A stretch of 64,000 bases of DNA, taken from positions 1-64,000 of the forward strand of contig NZ_CAMTIG010000009.1 in assembly GCF_947072515.1 (NCBI RefSeq). The letters are read 5' to 3'. Shown one piece after another: positions 6,830 to 17,230 of the stretch (position 1 is the stretch's first letter; the number at the start of each line of letters is the position of its first letter). Source of the stretch: an uncultured Clostridium sp. (lineage in GTDB: Bacteria; Bacillota; Clostridia; Clostridiales; Clostridiaceae). Under the pieces are notes generated by a model, which searched no databases, was not told the DNA's origin, and was given only the letters and a program-made list of their open reading frames with translations. Both the position numbers and the translations under genes were made by a program.

Positions 6830-7612
6830 ATGGGGAATATGACAGTTGAATTAGAAAAATATTATAATAAGTTTTGTGAAGATAAAAGGCTTGGAAGACG
6901 ATATGCGCAAGTTGAATATTTTACTTCATTAAGATATATACATAAGTTTTTAGGTGAAAACAAAGATGCTAAAATACTTGATGTAGGTGCAGGTACAGGA
7001 CGCTATTCAATAGCACTTGCAGAAGAAGGTTATGATGTAACTGCAATTGAGCTTGTAAAACATAATTTAGGAGTTTTAAAATCAAAAGGAAGTTCAGTAA
7101 AAGCAATGCAAGGTACAGCTTTAGATTTATCAAGATTTAAAGATAATACTTTTGATATGACATTAGTATTTGGACCAATGTATCATTTATATAGTTTTGA
7201 AGATAAAGTACAAGCTTTAAAGGAAGCAGAAAGAGTTACTAAAAAAGGCGGAATAATTTTAGTTGCTTACTGTATGAATGAATATAGCATTTTAACTTAT
7301 GGTTTTAAAGAAGGAAATATTAAAAAGAGTATACAAAATGGAAAGGTATCTAAGGATTTTCATGTTATAGCTGAAAAGGAAGATCTATATGATTATGTAA
7401 GAATAGAAGATATAGACAAAATAAATGCGGAAACAGATTTAAAGAGAGAACAAATAATAGCTGCAGATGGACATGCAAACTTTATAAGACCTATCTTAAA
7501 TAATATGGATGATGAGGATTTTAATTTGTTTTTAGAATATCATTATAGTACTTGTGAAAGAATGGACTTAATAGGAATGAGTGCACATACATTAGATATA
7601 TTAAAAAAGTAA
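6830..7612 (+). CDS. Class I SAM-dependent methyltransferase
   Basis: A 260-residue protein. The SAM-binding Rossmann motif ILDVGAGTGRYSIALAEEGYDV is at about residues 50-70, followed by acidic motif II (VTAIEL) and a post-motif segment MTLVFGPMYHLY. The fold and length fit small-molecule methyltransferases of the UbiE/type 11 group. The substrate is unknown. The start is ambiguous: ATG at 6830 or at 6839, the latter preceded by GGATGGGG. It stands alone, with a shared bidirectional terminator downstream. Confidence 0.85.
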   Translation: MGNMTVELEKYYNKFCEDKRLGRRYAQVEYFTSLRYIHKFLGENKDAKILDVGAGTGRYSIALAEEGYDVTAIELVKHNLGVLKSKGSSVKAMQGTALDLSRFKDNTFDMTLVFGPMYHLYSFEDKVQALKEAERVTKKGGIILVAYCMNEYSILTYGFKEGNIKKSIQNGKVSKDFHVIAEKEDLYDYVRIEDIDKINAETDLKREQIIAADGHANFIRPILNNMDDEDFNLFLEYHYSTCERMDLIGMSAHTLDILKK

Positions 7613-7652
7613 AAAAACAGACACTAAATTATTTAATTTAGTGTCTGTTTTT
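7613..7652. terminator. Bidirectional intrinsic terminator
   Basis: AAAAACAGACACTAAATT pairs with AATTTAGTGTCTGTTTTT, with A and T runs on both sides. It ends both the methyltransferase gene (+) and the convergent exported-protein gene (-). Confidence 0.9.
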
Positions 7653-7653
7653 A

Positions 7654-8634
7654 TTAAGGTAAGGTTGCTCCATTAAGAGAAACTAGCTCAGGATTACTAT
7701 ATCCATTATTTAATCTTCTTATATAAACACCAGTAAGTGTATTTCCGTTATTAGAAGATGTTAAGAAAAAGTATCCTGTAACAGTATTATAAGTTTCACA
7801 ATAAATAAAGGTATTATTTGATGCATAGTGTTTTAAAGCATTGGGTACTATTGCAGTAGGAAGAAGTAAAAATGAATTTCTATCATTTTCATATTGCTCA
7901 TATACATTAAATGATTGCCCGTTTACAGCCATTTTAACATTAGTATTTCCAACAGTGCCTACATAGTAAGGCGAACTAGTAAATGCATAGTTATTAGGTT
8001 GAACAATAGAAAATAAACAAGAAACAATACCACCTGTACCGATAATAGTTTTAGTACAAGAAAATTCATTTCCACTAGAATATGTTCCTGTATATAAAGC
8101 TACATATTTACCATCAAAAAATTCGTGAATTTCATACTTGTTATTACCTAAATTATTAATATAAAATGTTGCAGGGAAATTTAATAAAAATACAGTATAT
8201 CCAGTACCAACTAAAGCTTTGCCTTCTCTATGAAGATTGGTTATTGTAGTGCATTCTCCAGCTGGAGTAGTAATTTGAATAAAACCATTTTCTTCATTTA
8301 TAAGATTAGTTAAAGTAGAAAAATTACCAGTTCCTAAACTTTCAAGTTGGGAAATAAAACTTGATTTTGGAGAAGTAGCAGTTGTTGAACTAGAAGAAGT
8401 ATTTGCGACACTTATACTAGATGTATTGCTTGGAGTTGTGTTTGTAGAATTGGTACTAGCGTTAGTTGTAGTAGAAGTATTTTCAGGAGTTATACTACTA
8501 ACGGATGAATTTAAAGATTTAGTTAAAAGGGATTTACTTTTATTTAATGTAGAATCTTCTTTAAATAAAAATATACCGATACCTATTATAAAAATACATA
8601 GAAGGGTAGACACTGTTATAGCTAATTTTTTCAT
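7654..8634 (-). CDS. Exported membrane-anchored protein with Ser/Thr-rich stalk, unknown C-terminal domain
   Basis: A 326-residue protein with a signal/anchor helix (about residues 4-24). A Ser/Thr/Asn-rich stalk follows (about 30-90) and would span the wall. The C-terminal part (about 95-326) is beta-rich with paired cysteines (such as ECTT, FSCTK, VSCLF, IYCET). I do not recognise the domain. The ATG is preceded by AGAGATGATT. The N-terminus is paralogous to the 51-residue protein at 6433-6588. Surface exposure is inferred from the layout. Confidence 0.7.
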   Translation of the reverse strand: MKKLAITVSTLLCIFIIGIGIFLFKEDSTLNKSKSLLTKSLNSSVSSITPENTSTTTNASTNSTNTTPSNTSSISVANTSSSSTTATSPKSSFISQLESLGTGNFSTLTNLINEENGFIQITTPAGECTTITNLHREGKALVGTGYTVFLLNFPATFYINNLGNNKYEIHEFFDGKYVALYTGTYSSGNEFSCTKTIIGTGGIVSCLFSIVQPNNYAFTSSPYYVGTVGNTNVKMAVNGQSFNVYEQYENDRNSFLLLPTAIVPNALKHYASNNTFIYCETYNTVTGYFFLTSSNNGNTLTGVYIRRLNNGYSNPELVSLNGATLP

Positions 8635-8801
8635 TGAATCATCTCTTTTCTAAATTATATTAAACTTATAATATCAATTTAAATTTAACATGAAATGGAT
8701 AAAAGATTACAAAAAGGTTTTTTAGGGAGAAAAATTGAAAAGAATAAATTTATTTATTTGTAGAAAATATATAGTAAATAGAAAAAGAAAGGGAGAAAAC
8801 T

Positions 8802-9812
8802 ATGAATGAATTTATTCCACAAAAAGTTTATTATGAGGAGGTAGTTTTAGAGTACAAACAAGGAAGAGAATTATTAGAGAAGTATAAAGAAATGAATATT
8901 GAAACAATAGAAATAAGAGCTCATCATAAGATAGATGAATTGAGATTGCTTCCATATAAAGAGTTTATTAGAGTTAAAAAGTACTTAGTATTAGGAAAAA
9001 GAAAAACAATTAATTTAACACCTAATGATAAGAGTTCAGATTATATAGTGCCATTTACATCAACTGGATGTAGTGCAACATGTCTTTATTGTTATTTAGT
9101 ATGTAATTTTGAAAATTGCTCCTATTTAAGGATTTTTGTAAATAGGGATGAAATATTAAATAAGATAAAAAAGAAGATAGAGAAAGAGGGAGTTCATAGG
9201 GTGTACGAACTTGGATGTAATTCTGATATGATTCTTGAAAATACTATTACAGGGAATTTAAAATGGGCAATAGAAGAGTTTGGAAAACTTTATAATGCAA
9301 CAGCAACATTTGCTACAAAGTTTCATCAAGTAGACGAATTATTAAATTTAAAACATAATGGAAACACCCAAATGAGAATATCAGTAAACCCAGAAGAAAT
9401 AATTAGAAAAGTAGAATTTGGAACAAGCAAATTAGAGGAGAGGATAATAGCTGCAAATAAAATGTTTAAAGCTAGATATAGAGTAGGGTTAAATATTGCA
9501 CCTATTATTTTAGTATCAAATTTTGAAAAGCTTTATGAAGGATTATTTAAGACTCTTAGTGAAAATTTATTAGAGGAACTTAAAGAAAATGTATTTATAG
9601 AAGTTATCTTTATGACATATGGATTAGCAAACTTACAGGTAAATACTCAAAGTATGCCAAGGGCAGTAAATCTACTGGATATGAATAAAATGAGACTTAA
9701 ATCACCTAAGAAATATACATATAAAAGTGAGTTTAGAAATTATGGTGAAAAGATAATAATATCTTATATAAAAAAATATTTACCTAAAGCCACAATAAGC
9801 TATATAGTATAA
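8802..9812 (+). CDS. splB: Spore photoproduct lyase
   Basis: This radical SAM enzyme reverses the 5-thyminyl-5,6-dihydrothymine photoproduct in germinating spores. The protein has 336 residues, with the radical SAM cysteines Cys90, Cys94 and Cys97 (GCSATCLYC) at the position typical of SplB. Cys139 in ELGCNSDM is placed like the conserved hydrogen-donor cysteine. The C-terminal MTYGLANLQVNTQ and RMR-like segments also fit. The start has AAAGGGAG upstream. It is a stand-alone gene, as is usual in clostridia; sporulation control (sigma G) is expected but no convincing promoter was identified. Confidence 0.95.
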   Translation: MNEFIPQKVYYEEVVLEYKQGRELLEKYKEMNIETIEIRAHHKIDELRLLPYKEFIRVKKYLVLGKRKTINLTPNDKSSDYIVPFTSTGCSATCLYCYLVCNFENCSYLRIFVNRDEILNKIKKKIEKEGVHRVYELGCNSDMILENTITGNLKWAIEEFGKLYNATATFATKFHQVDELLNLKHNGNTQMRISVNPEEIIRKVEFGTSKLEERIIAANKMFKARYRVGLNIAPIILVSNFEKLYEGLFKTLSENLLEELKENVFIEVIFMTYGLANLQVNTQSMPRAVNLLDMNKMRLKSPKKYTYKSEFRNYGEKIIISYIKKYLPKATISYIV

Positions 9813-9957
9813 AGGAATTTTAATGATAAAAGAGTTTTAAATAAAAATAATAGTTAACATAGAAGAAAATAAGGAGATTGGCATTGTTTATTATTTAAAA
9901 TTAGGTGGGGATAATATATAATTAGAAGATAAGGTTATATATGGAAGGGGATAAAAT

Positions 9958-10686
9958 ATGGTTACTTTAAAGGATACATCAAACTTAAATGAACTTGAGG
10001 TAGATATATATAAATATATTTTAAATAATAGAAAAAGCGTTAGTTATATGAGAATTAGAGAACTTGCAGATGAGACCCACGTTTCTACTTCTACTATATT
10101 AAGATTTTGTAGAAAGCTTGGCTGTGATGGTTTTTCAGAGTTTAAAATAAAACTTAAAATGGAGCTAGAAAGTTCCCTTGATATAGAAATTAAAGATGAT
10201 CAAAGTATAATACTTGAGTTTTTCAATAGAACAAATACAGATGAGTTTAAAAAAGATATAAGAAAAGCAGCAGAGGAATTAAGTAAATATAACACTATAT
10301 TTTGTGTGGGAATTGGAAGTTCAGGTGCTTTAGCTAAATATGCTGCAAGATATTTTAGTGGACTTGGAAGTTTTGCATTAGAAATTTCAGATCCTTTTTA
10401 TCCTACGGAGAGAATTGCAGGGCAAGATGGTATTTCATTACTTTTTTCAGTAGAAGGAGAAAGTCCAGATGTAATTGAACATTTAAATAGATTAAAAAGA
10501 TGTGGAGGAAAAGCAATTTCTATAACTAATAGTAAGAGTTGTACTTTAGCTACACTTTCAGATTTAAATTTAAATTATTATGTTCAAATTCAGAAAAATG
10601 GATATCATCAGTTGACAACTCAAGTGCCAGTTATATATATTATTGAAGCGTTAGGAAAAGAACTTATAGAATTAAATAAGAAATAA
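9958..10686 (+). CDS. RpiR/MurR-family transcriptional regulator (HTH + SIS)
   Basis: A 242-residue protein with an N-terminal HTH of the RpiR type (about residues 10-75, including VSTSTILRFCRKLGCDGFSEFK). A C-terminal SIS sugar-isomerase domain (about 90-225, with FCVGIGSSGALAKYAAR and a Ser-rich SITNSKS site) binds phosphosugars. It lies upstream of a beta-glucoside operon in the same direction, and a TGAAA-N4-TTTCA repeat sits between them. It most likely controls that operon in response to a phosphorylated beta-glucoside or its product; whether it activates or represses cannot be told. Confidence 0.9.
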   Translation: MVTLKDTSNLNELEVDIYKYILNNRKSVSYMRIRELADETHVSTSTILRFCRKLGCDGFSEFKIKLKMELESSLDIEIKDDQSIILEFFNRTNTDEFKKDIRKAAEELSKYNTIFCVGIGSSGALAKYAARYFSGLGSFALEISDPFYPTERIAGQDGISLLFSVEGESPDVIEHLNRLKRCGGKAISITNSKSCTLATLSDLNLNYYVQIQKNGYHQLTTQVPVIYIIEALGKELIELNKK

Positions 10687-10708
10687 AGAAACAAGTTGTT
10701 TCTTTATT
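10682..10708 (+). terminator. Hairpin after rpiR-type gene, possible terminator
   Basis: AATAAAGAAACAA pairs with TTGTTTCTTTATT around a single G. The descending arm is T-rich but there is no long T-run after it, so termination may be partial. Confidence 0.5.
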
Positions 10709-10747
10709 GTAAAAAATCACCCTATCTGAAAATGATTACAATAACGT

Positions 10748-10761
10748 TGAAAACTATTTCA
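10748..10761. promoter_or_regulatory. Candidate RpiR operator
   Basis: TGAAAACTATTTCA is a TGAAA-N4-TTTCA inverted repeat 56 bases upstream of the glycosidase start, in the gap between the regulator and its presumed target operon. Confidence 0.45.
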
Positions 10762-10789
10762 AAGTAGTTCATGAGATGTTAATATTTAA

Positions 10790-12256
<1,467 letters not shown>

Positions 12257-12288
12257 AAATAAATAAATAGGTTTTAGGGGGAAAGGAA

Positions 12289-13605
12289 ATGAATAATAAA
12301 ATAATGGATAAAGTCTCAGCAAAATTAGAAGCAATATTATTACCTATTGCAGGAAGATTAGCACAACAAAAGCATGTTATGGCAATTAGAGATGCATTTA
12401 TATTAATTTTTCCATTAACAATGGCAGCTTCTTTAATGCTACTTCTTAACTTTACAATATTAGCACCAGATGGATTTATAGCTAGTCTTTTAAGATTACA
12501 TCAAATTTTCCCAGGACTTGCAGAGTATCAAGCTGTTTTTAGTCCTGTATTAAAAGGTTCAACAGATATTATGGCTCTTTTAATTACATTTTTAGTAGCT
12601 AAAGAATTAGCTAGATCCTATGAACTTGATGATATTATGATAGGTCTTACCTCATTATCAGTATTTATGATTGTATATCCAAATTACGTAACAACAGAGA
12701 GTGGTAATGCTTTAATAACTCAATATATGGGAGCTCAGGGATTATTTGTAGCAATTATTATAGCACTTTGTGTTACAGAGTTAATGAAAGTTTTAACAAG
12801 AACTAAGAAGTTAGAAATACAAATGCCAGAGCAAGTACCTCCGGCAGTAATGAGAAGTTTTAAAGTTTTAATTCCAATAATATTAGTAACAGTTTTATTT
12901 GCAGTTGGAAACTTTATTTTAATGAAGTTTGTAGATGGTGGATTACATGACCTTGTGTACTCTACAATACAAAAACCATTAACATTAATGGGGACAAGCA
13001 TTTGGTCAGTAATAATATTAGCACTAGTTTCAAACTTCCTTTGGGTTTTAGGAATACATGGACCAAATACTATTGCAGCTATAAGAGATACTATGTTTGC
13101 AGAAGCAGGAGCAGCAAATATTAAATATGTAGCAGAACATGGAACGGCATGGGGAGCGCCTTATCCAGTAACTTGGGCATTAAATGATGCCTTTGCAAAT
13201 GCAGGAGGTTCAGGAGTGACTTTAGGATTAATTATAGCAATATTTATTTTCTCTAAAAGACAAGAATATAAAGAAATTGCTAAGTTATCTATAGCACCAG
13301 GATGTTTTAATATAAATGAACCAGTTATATTTGGGTTACCAGTAGTTTTAAATCCAATGTTAATGATTCCATTTATAATAGTTCCATTAATTAACATTTT
13401 AATAGGTTATTTCTGTATAATGGCTGAAATAATTCCACCGGTAGTATATGGAGTTCCATGGACAACACCAGGACCAATAATTGCTTTCTTAGGAACAGGT
13501 GGAAATTACATGGCTCTTGTAGTAGGAATATTATGTCTAATTGTTAGTATAATAGTGTATACACCTTTTGTTATAGCGTCTAACAAGGTGCAGCAAGGAG
13601 AATAA
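12289..13605 (+). CDS. PTS lactose/cellobiose-family EIIC permease
   Basis: A 438-residue polytopic membrane protein of the CelB/ChbC type. Family features include an N-terminal RDAFILIFPLTMAASLM segment, IHGPNTIAAIRD, and FNINEPVIFGLPVVLNP, which holds the conserved Asn-Glu-Pro substrate site. It transports and phosphorylates cellobiose-like beta-glucosides together with IIA and IIB proteins that must be encoded elsewhere. GGGGGAAAGGAA lies ahead of the ATG. It lies 32 bases after the glycosidase and 6 before the ROK gene, a clear operon. Confidence 0.93.
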   Translation: MNNKIMDKVSAKLEAILLPIAGRLAQQKHVMAIRDAFILIFPLTMAASLMLLLNFTILAPDGFIASLLRLHQIFPGLAEYQAVFSPVLKGSTDIMALLITFLVAKELARSYELDDIMIGLTSLSVFMIVYPNYVTTESGNALITQYMGAQGLFVAIIIALCVTELMKVLTRTKKLEIQMPEQVPPAVMRSFKVLIPIILVTVLFAVGNFILMKFVDGGLHDLVYSTIQKPLTLMGTSIWSVIILALVSNFLWVLGIHGPNTIAAIRDTMFAEAGAANIKYVAEHGTAWGAPYPVTWALNDAFANAGGSGVTLGLIIAIFIFSKRQEYKEIAKLSIAPGCFNINEPVIFGLPVVLNPMLMIPFIIVPLINILIGYFCIMAEIIPPVVYGVPWTTPGPIIAFLGTGGNYMALVVGILCLIVSIIVYTPFVIASNKVQQGE

Positions 13606-13611
13606 ATAAGA

Positions 13612-14493
13612 ATGAAAAATATTTTAGGTATTGATATAGGAGGAACATCAATTAAGTTTGGTGTTCTCTCAAAAAATGGAGAAATTATTTTTAAAGATAA
13701 AATGAAGACCTTGATGGATGGAGAATATATTATAAAAAGTATTTGTTTTTTGTTTAATGAAAACAAAGAAAAATACAGTCTAGAAGGAATAGCTATAAGT
13801 GCACCAGGTTTTATCAATGTAGATACAGGATATATGAGAACTGGTGGAGCTATAATGGATTTTTATGATTTCAATTTAAAAGAAGTATTAGTAGAAAGAT
13901 TAAATACTAAGGTTGAAATTGAAAATGATGCAAACTGTGTTGTTTTAGCTGAAAAATGGTTAGGTAATGCAAAAGAGTGTAAGAATTTTATGGCTATGAC
14001 TATAGGGACAGGCATAGGTGGAGGAATCTATATAAATGATAGTTTATATAGAGGAGCTAAGTTTGGAGCAGGTGAGTTTGGATTTATGATAACTCATGGA
14101 ATAAGTAATAATGTTATCGAACAATGTACAATGAGTCAAACAGGCAGTACTAGAGGCATTAGAGAAGATTATGCAAAGTCTATTGGAGAAGATATAGAAA
14201 ATATTAATGGAGAATATCTTTTTGAGCAATATGGAAAAGGTGATATCATTGCAGAATCTGTTATAAATAAATTCTATGAAGTGTTAACTATAGGAATATA
14301 TAATTTATTCTTTATAATGGATCCAGAAAAGATTTTAATTGGTGGAGGAGTAAGTGAAAGAGAAGACCTTATTCCAGAAATAAAAAGAAGGTTAAAAGCT
14401 TTTACAAAAGATGAAATAAATTTAGAGGCATGTAAGTTCTCTAACGATTCAGGAATAATAGGAGCAGTAAAAAATTATATTGATAGAAATTAA
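13612..14493 (+). CDS. ROK-family sugar kinase
   Basis: A 293-residue ROK protein. It has the phosphate loop GIDIGGTSIKFGV, catalytic Asp in IENDANCVVLAE and adenosine-site glycines in MTIGTGIGGGIY and IGGGVSE. The CxCGxxGCxE zinc motif usual in ROK glucokinases is missing; only EQCTMSQTGSTRG stands in its place. Zinc-free ROK kinases occur among Firmicutes beta-glucoside kinases. Given the operon, it likely phosphorylates glucose released by the glycosidase, or an unphosphorylated beta-glucoside. There is no HTH, so it is not a ROK repressor. Confidence 0.88.
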   Translation: MKNILGIDIGGTSIKFGVLSKNGEIIFKDKMKTLMDGEYIIKSICFLFNENKEKYSLEGIAISAPGFINVDTGYMRTGGAIMDFYDFNLKEVLVERLNTKVEIENDANCVVLAEKWLGNAKECKNFMAMTIGTGIGGGIYINDSLYRGAKFGAGEFGFMITHGISNNVIEQCTMSQTGSTRGIREDYAKSIGEDIENINGEYLFEQYGKGDIIAESVINKFYEVLTIGIYNLFFIMDPEKILIGGGVSEREDLIPEIKRRLKAFTKDEINLEACKFSNDSGIIGAVKNYIDRN

Positions 14494-14512
14494 TATAATT
14501 AAAAAGTAAGAT

Positions 14513-14546
14513 AGAGCCATTAGTTTAACTAATGGTTCTTAAATTT
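14513..14546 (+). terminator. Intrinsic terminator of the beta-glucoside operon
   Basis: GAGCCATTAGTT pairs with AACTAATGGTTC (one wobble), followed by TTAAATTTT. Confidence 0.7.
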
Positions 14547-14550
14547 TATG

Positions 14551-14578
14551 AGATAAATACAAGGATTTATCTTATAAT
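14551..14578 (+). promoter_or_regulatory. Inverted repeat overlapping the jet operon promoter
   Basis: AGATAAAT (14551-14558) and ATTTATCT (14565-14572) are perfect 8-base arms with a 6-base centre. They abut a consensus TATAAT (14573-14578) that lies 20 bases before the jetD start. The -35 would fall in or just before the repeat. It looks like an operator that could control the Wadjet genes; the binding protein is unknown. Confidence 0.5.
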
Positions 14579-14598
14579 ATAGATAATGAGGTGATTTT

Positions 14599-15600
14599 AT
14601 GGAATTATTTAGTGCTAGAAATAAAAAAACTATTGAATTATATGAATTAGAAAAAAAATTTAAGATAGAAAATTATAATGAATTATATAAGTTAGTTAAT
14701 AAATTAATAGATGAAGAAAAAATGCAACCTATTAAAAGTAGTGGAGGAAATGGGAAAAAACCAACTCTATATAAAAAATATAGATTGATAATTAAAGAGG
14801 AAAATTATGATAAATTTTTAGAGGAGATAAATTTTAAATTATCTACTAGGTTTAATTTAGATTATTATAGAAAGAATTTAAAAAAGTATAAAGAACATAG
14901 AGAATATATTTTAAAGCTTAGTCAATTTTTAAAAAATAATTCTAATCTTTTAAATATTAAAATTTCAATGAATGAAAGGGCATTTCAGATTTTTGGACGT
15001 GAAAAATTTATTCAAAAAGAATTAGGTAAAACAATTTTTAAGAATTTAGGAATAGATATATCTATATTAAATTTTTATGAAACATCAGAACCAATTGCAT
15101 ATTATTCTATGCATAAGAATATGCCACAAAATATTCTTATTATAGAAAATAAGGATACATATTATACATTAAGAAGACATCTTTTAAATGGAAATAATAT
15201 TATCTTAGGAGATAATATCGATACAGTAATGTATGGAGGCGGAAAATCAGTAAATAGGGCATTTAAGGATTATGGTATTTCAGTAGAAAAATATTTGTTA
15301 GATGATGATAATAAAATGTTCTATTTTGGAGATTTAGATTATGAGGGAATTTTAATATATGAAAGTTTTTATAAGTTATTTAAAGATAAATATTGGATTA
15401 ATCCATTTATAAAAGGTTATGAAAAAATGATTGATAAAAGTGAGGCGATAGGATTACCTCTATCAAAAAAAGGTCAGAATAAAAATATAGGAGATTTATT
15501 TTTAAATAAATTTAACTTTTATTATAGAGAAAAAATACAGGTTATATTAGAACGTGGTGAGTATATTCCACAAGAGATATTAAATATAACTGATATTTAA
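14599..15600 (+). CDS. jetD: Wadjet subunit JetD (Toprim-type DNA-cleaving subunit)
   Basis: JetD is the nuclease of the Wadjet (JetABCD) anti-plasmid system. The protein has 333 residues: an N-terminal winged-helix/extended region (1-115), a SMNERAFQIFGREKFIQ segment (about 123-139), then a Toprim domain with Glu183 in IIENKDT and the Asp245-x-Asp247 pair in FGDLDYEGI. These acidic residues bind the catalytic metals in Toprim enzymes and type IIB topoisomerase A subunits. The start has GAGGTGATTTT upstream. It is first in the operon, nine bases before jetA; in the best-known Wadjet loci jetD comes last. Confidence 0.85.
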   Translation: MELFSARNKKTIELYELEKKFKIENYNELYKLVNKLIDEEKMQPIKSSGGNGKKPTLYKKYRLIIKEENYDKFLEEINFKLSTRFNLDYYRKNLKKYKEHREYILKLSQFLKNNSNLLNIKISMNERAFQIFGREKFIQKELGKTIFKNLGIDISILNFYETSEPIAYYSMHKNMPQNILIIENKDTYYTLRRHLLNGNNIILGDNIDTVMYGGGKSVNRAFKDYGISVEKYLLDDDNKMFYFGDLDYEGILIYESFYKLFKDKYWINPFIKGYEKMIDKSEAIGLPLSKKGQNKNIGDLFLNKFNFYYREKIQVILERGEYIPQEILNITDI

Positions 15601-15609
15601 GGAGATATT

Positions 15610-17220
15610 ATGGACTTGAATTTTTTAGATACACAGTATGAGAGAATGAGGAAAATAGGAGCATATGCACTTCTTTTTAGAAATAGTATAAGTAAAAAAA
15701 CCTGGAGTAGTTATGGATTTACAGAAGGATATGAGCAAGATAATTTAATATTTTCAATTCTTCTTTATATAATGGAACAATCGTCTAAAGAGGAAATATG
15801 TACAATTGACCATATTACAGAATTTTTAGATGCTTTAAATGAAAGACATTTAAAAAAGGAACTGTCTTATGAAGAACTAAAAAACTTAGCAATATTTATT
15901 GTCAATAATATTATTTGTGATGAAGGAAAAGCGATGTACTTTAAAGGATATGAATTTAGAGAAGGAACGTATAAAGATATAAATATTTCATTTGTAAAAA
16001 ATAAAATGGAAGAAGTAGATGGAGTGAGAAGAGTTTCTTACTATCTAACAGATCAAGGATATGATTTATTATTATCTACTTTAGAAATTGAGGAGAATTT
16101 AAAGATAACTATTCAGGAGTTAATATTTAAAGAACATTTAAAAAAAGCATCATATGATAAAGCAGTTTTAGATATTAAAAATATTTTTGATATGTATAGA
16201 AGAAAGATATTAGGTATGGAAGAGGCTGTATTAAGAATAAGAGAAAATCCATTATCATATTCAAATGAAGAATATAGAAAGATGTTAGAAGGAAATTTTG
16301 GTCTTTTAGATGATACAAAGAAAAGATTTACTTTACATAAGGAAAAGGTTGATGAAAGAATACAAGAATTTATAGAACACAATATAAAGGTACAAGAACT
16401 AACTAAGGAAGAAAATGATAATTTAACTAATTTAAAGATTATAAAGAGATACTTAAATAAGGTTATAGACGAGGATCAAAAGATTTTAATAAAGCATTTT
16501 AATTTAAAAGAAGCTTATGGAAGTGAGCTTGAGAATATAGTAAAAATGTCGGTAATAGAAAGATTTAATTTTAAGAGAGAAGTTTATGACAAAATTTTAG
16601 ATGATTTAAATAAAATAGAGGATATAGATATATTTTTAAGACCATTATTCAATTCAAACCCTGAAAAAATTTATAATATAAATAAGGCTTTAGAATATCA
16701 AAAGGTTATAAAAGCAAAGGAAATAGAAAACGATGAAGAACTTAATTTTGATGAAGAAGATTTCTTAGAAGAAGAAAATAAAAAAAAGTTAGAGAAATTA
16801 AAAAAATATAAAAGGGTTATAGAGTTTATTTTAGAATTTGCATTTAAAGATGGAGAAATTACTTTAGCTAGAATAAATGAAATAATGAAGGAAGATGAAA
16901 AGGTTTTAAAGACATTGATTCCAACAATAGAAATTTTTAGAGAAGTGATTATAGAGTTTTTAAAAAGTGGAGTTATAGATATTATTGAAGTACGAGAGGA
17001 AAGTAAAGAGTTTATAGAGAATGGAGAGATAGAATTTAGGCTTATAAAAAATATATTAGAGATAATAGATGAAAATGAGATATTTAAAAATATTAAATCT
17101 ATAGAAACATTAAAAATGAATTCTACAGAAGAAGTTAAATTAGAAAATGTCTTATCTGAAGGTGGAATTTATAAAAATTGTGTATGTTCAAATGTAGTTT
17201 TTAAAGTTATTAAAGAATAA
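15610..17220 (+). CDS. jetA: Wadjet subunit JetA (MksF/kleisin-like)
   Basis: A 536-residue, largely helical and acidic protein. It has the position and size of JetA, the MukF/MksF-like kleisin that bridges two JetC ATPases. The N-terminal part (about 1-150) reads like a winged-helix dimerisation domain, the middle (about 160-360) is helical, and a very acidic segment (DEEDFLEEENKKKLEKL, about 375-400) precedes a C-terminal winged-helix-like part. Kleisins diverge strongly, so identity rests mainly on the operon with jetB, jetC and jetD. AAGGAG lies ahead of the ATG. Confidence 0.8.
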   Translation: MDLNFLDTQYERMRKIGAYALLFRNSISKKTWSSYGFTEGYEQDNLIFSILLYIMEQSSKEEICTIDHITEFLDALNERHLKKELSYEELKNLAIFIVNNIICDEGKAMYFKGYEFREGTYKDINISFVKNKMEEVDGVRRVSYYLTDQGYDLLLSTLEIEENLKITIQELIFKEHLKKASYDKAVLDIKNIFDMYRRKILGMEEAVLRIRENPLSYSNEEYRKMLEGNFGLLDDTKKRFTLHKEKVDERIQEFIEHNIKVQELTKEENDNLTNLKIIKRYLNKVIDEDQKILIKHFNLKEAYGSELENIVKMSVIERFNFKREVYDKILDDLNKIEDIDIFLRPLFNSNPEKIYNINKALEYQKVIKAKEIENDEELNFDEEDFLEEENKKKLEKLKKYKRVIEFILEFAFKDGEITLARINEIMKEDEKVLKTLIPTIEIFREVIIEFLKSGVIDIIEVREESKEFIENGEIEFRLIKNILEIIDENEIFKNIKSIETLKMNSTEEVKLENVLSEGGIYKNCVCSNVVFKVIKE

Positions 17221-17230
17221 GGAGAAAAAA

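Noticed and set aside
8426-8653. 75-residue plus-strand frame opposite the exported protein
   Set aside because: Antisense of the Ser/Thr-rich stalk and signal region, with no ribosome binding site.
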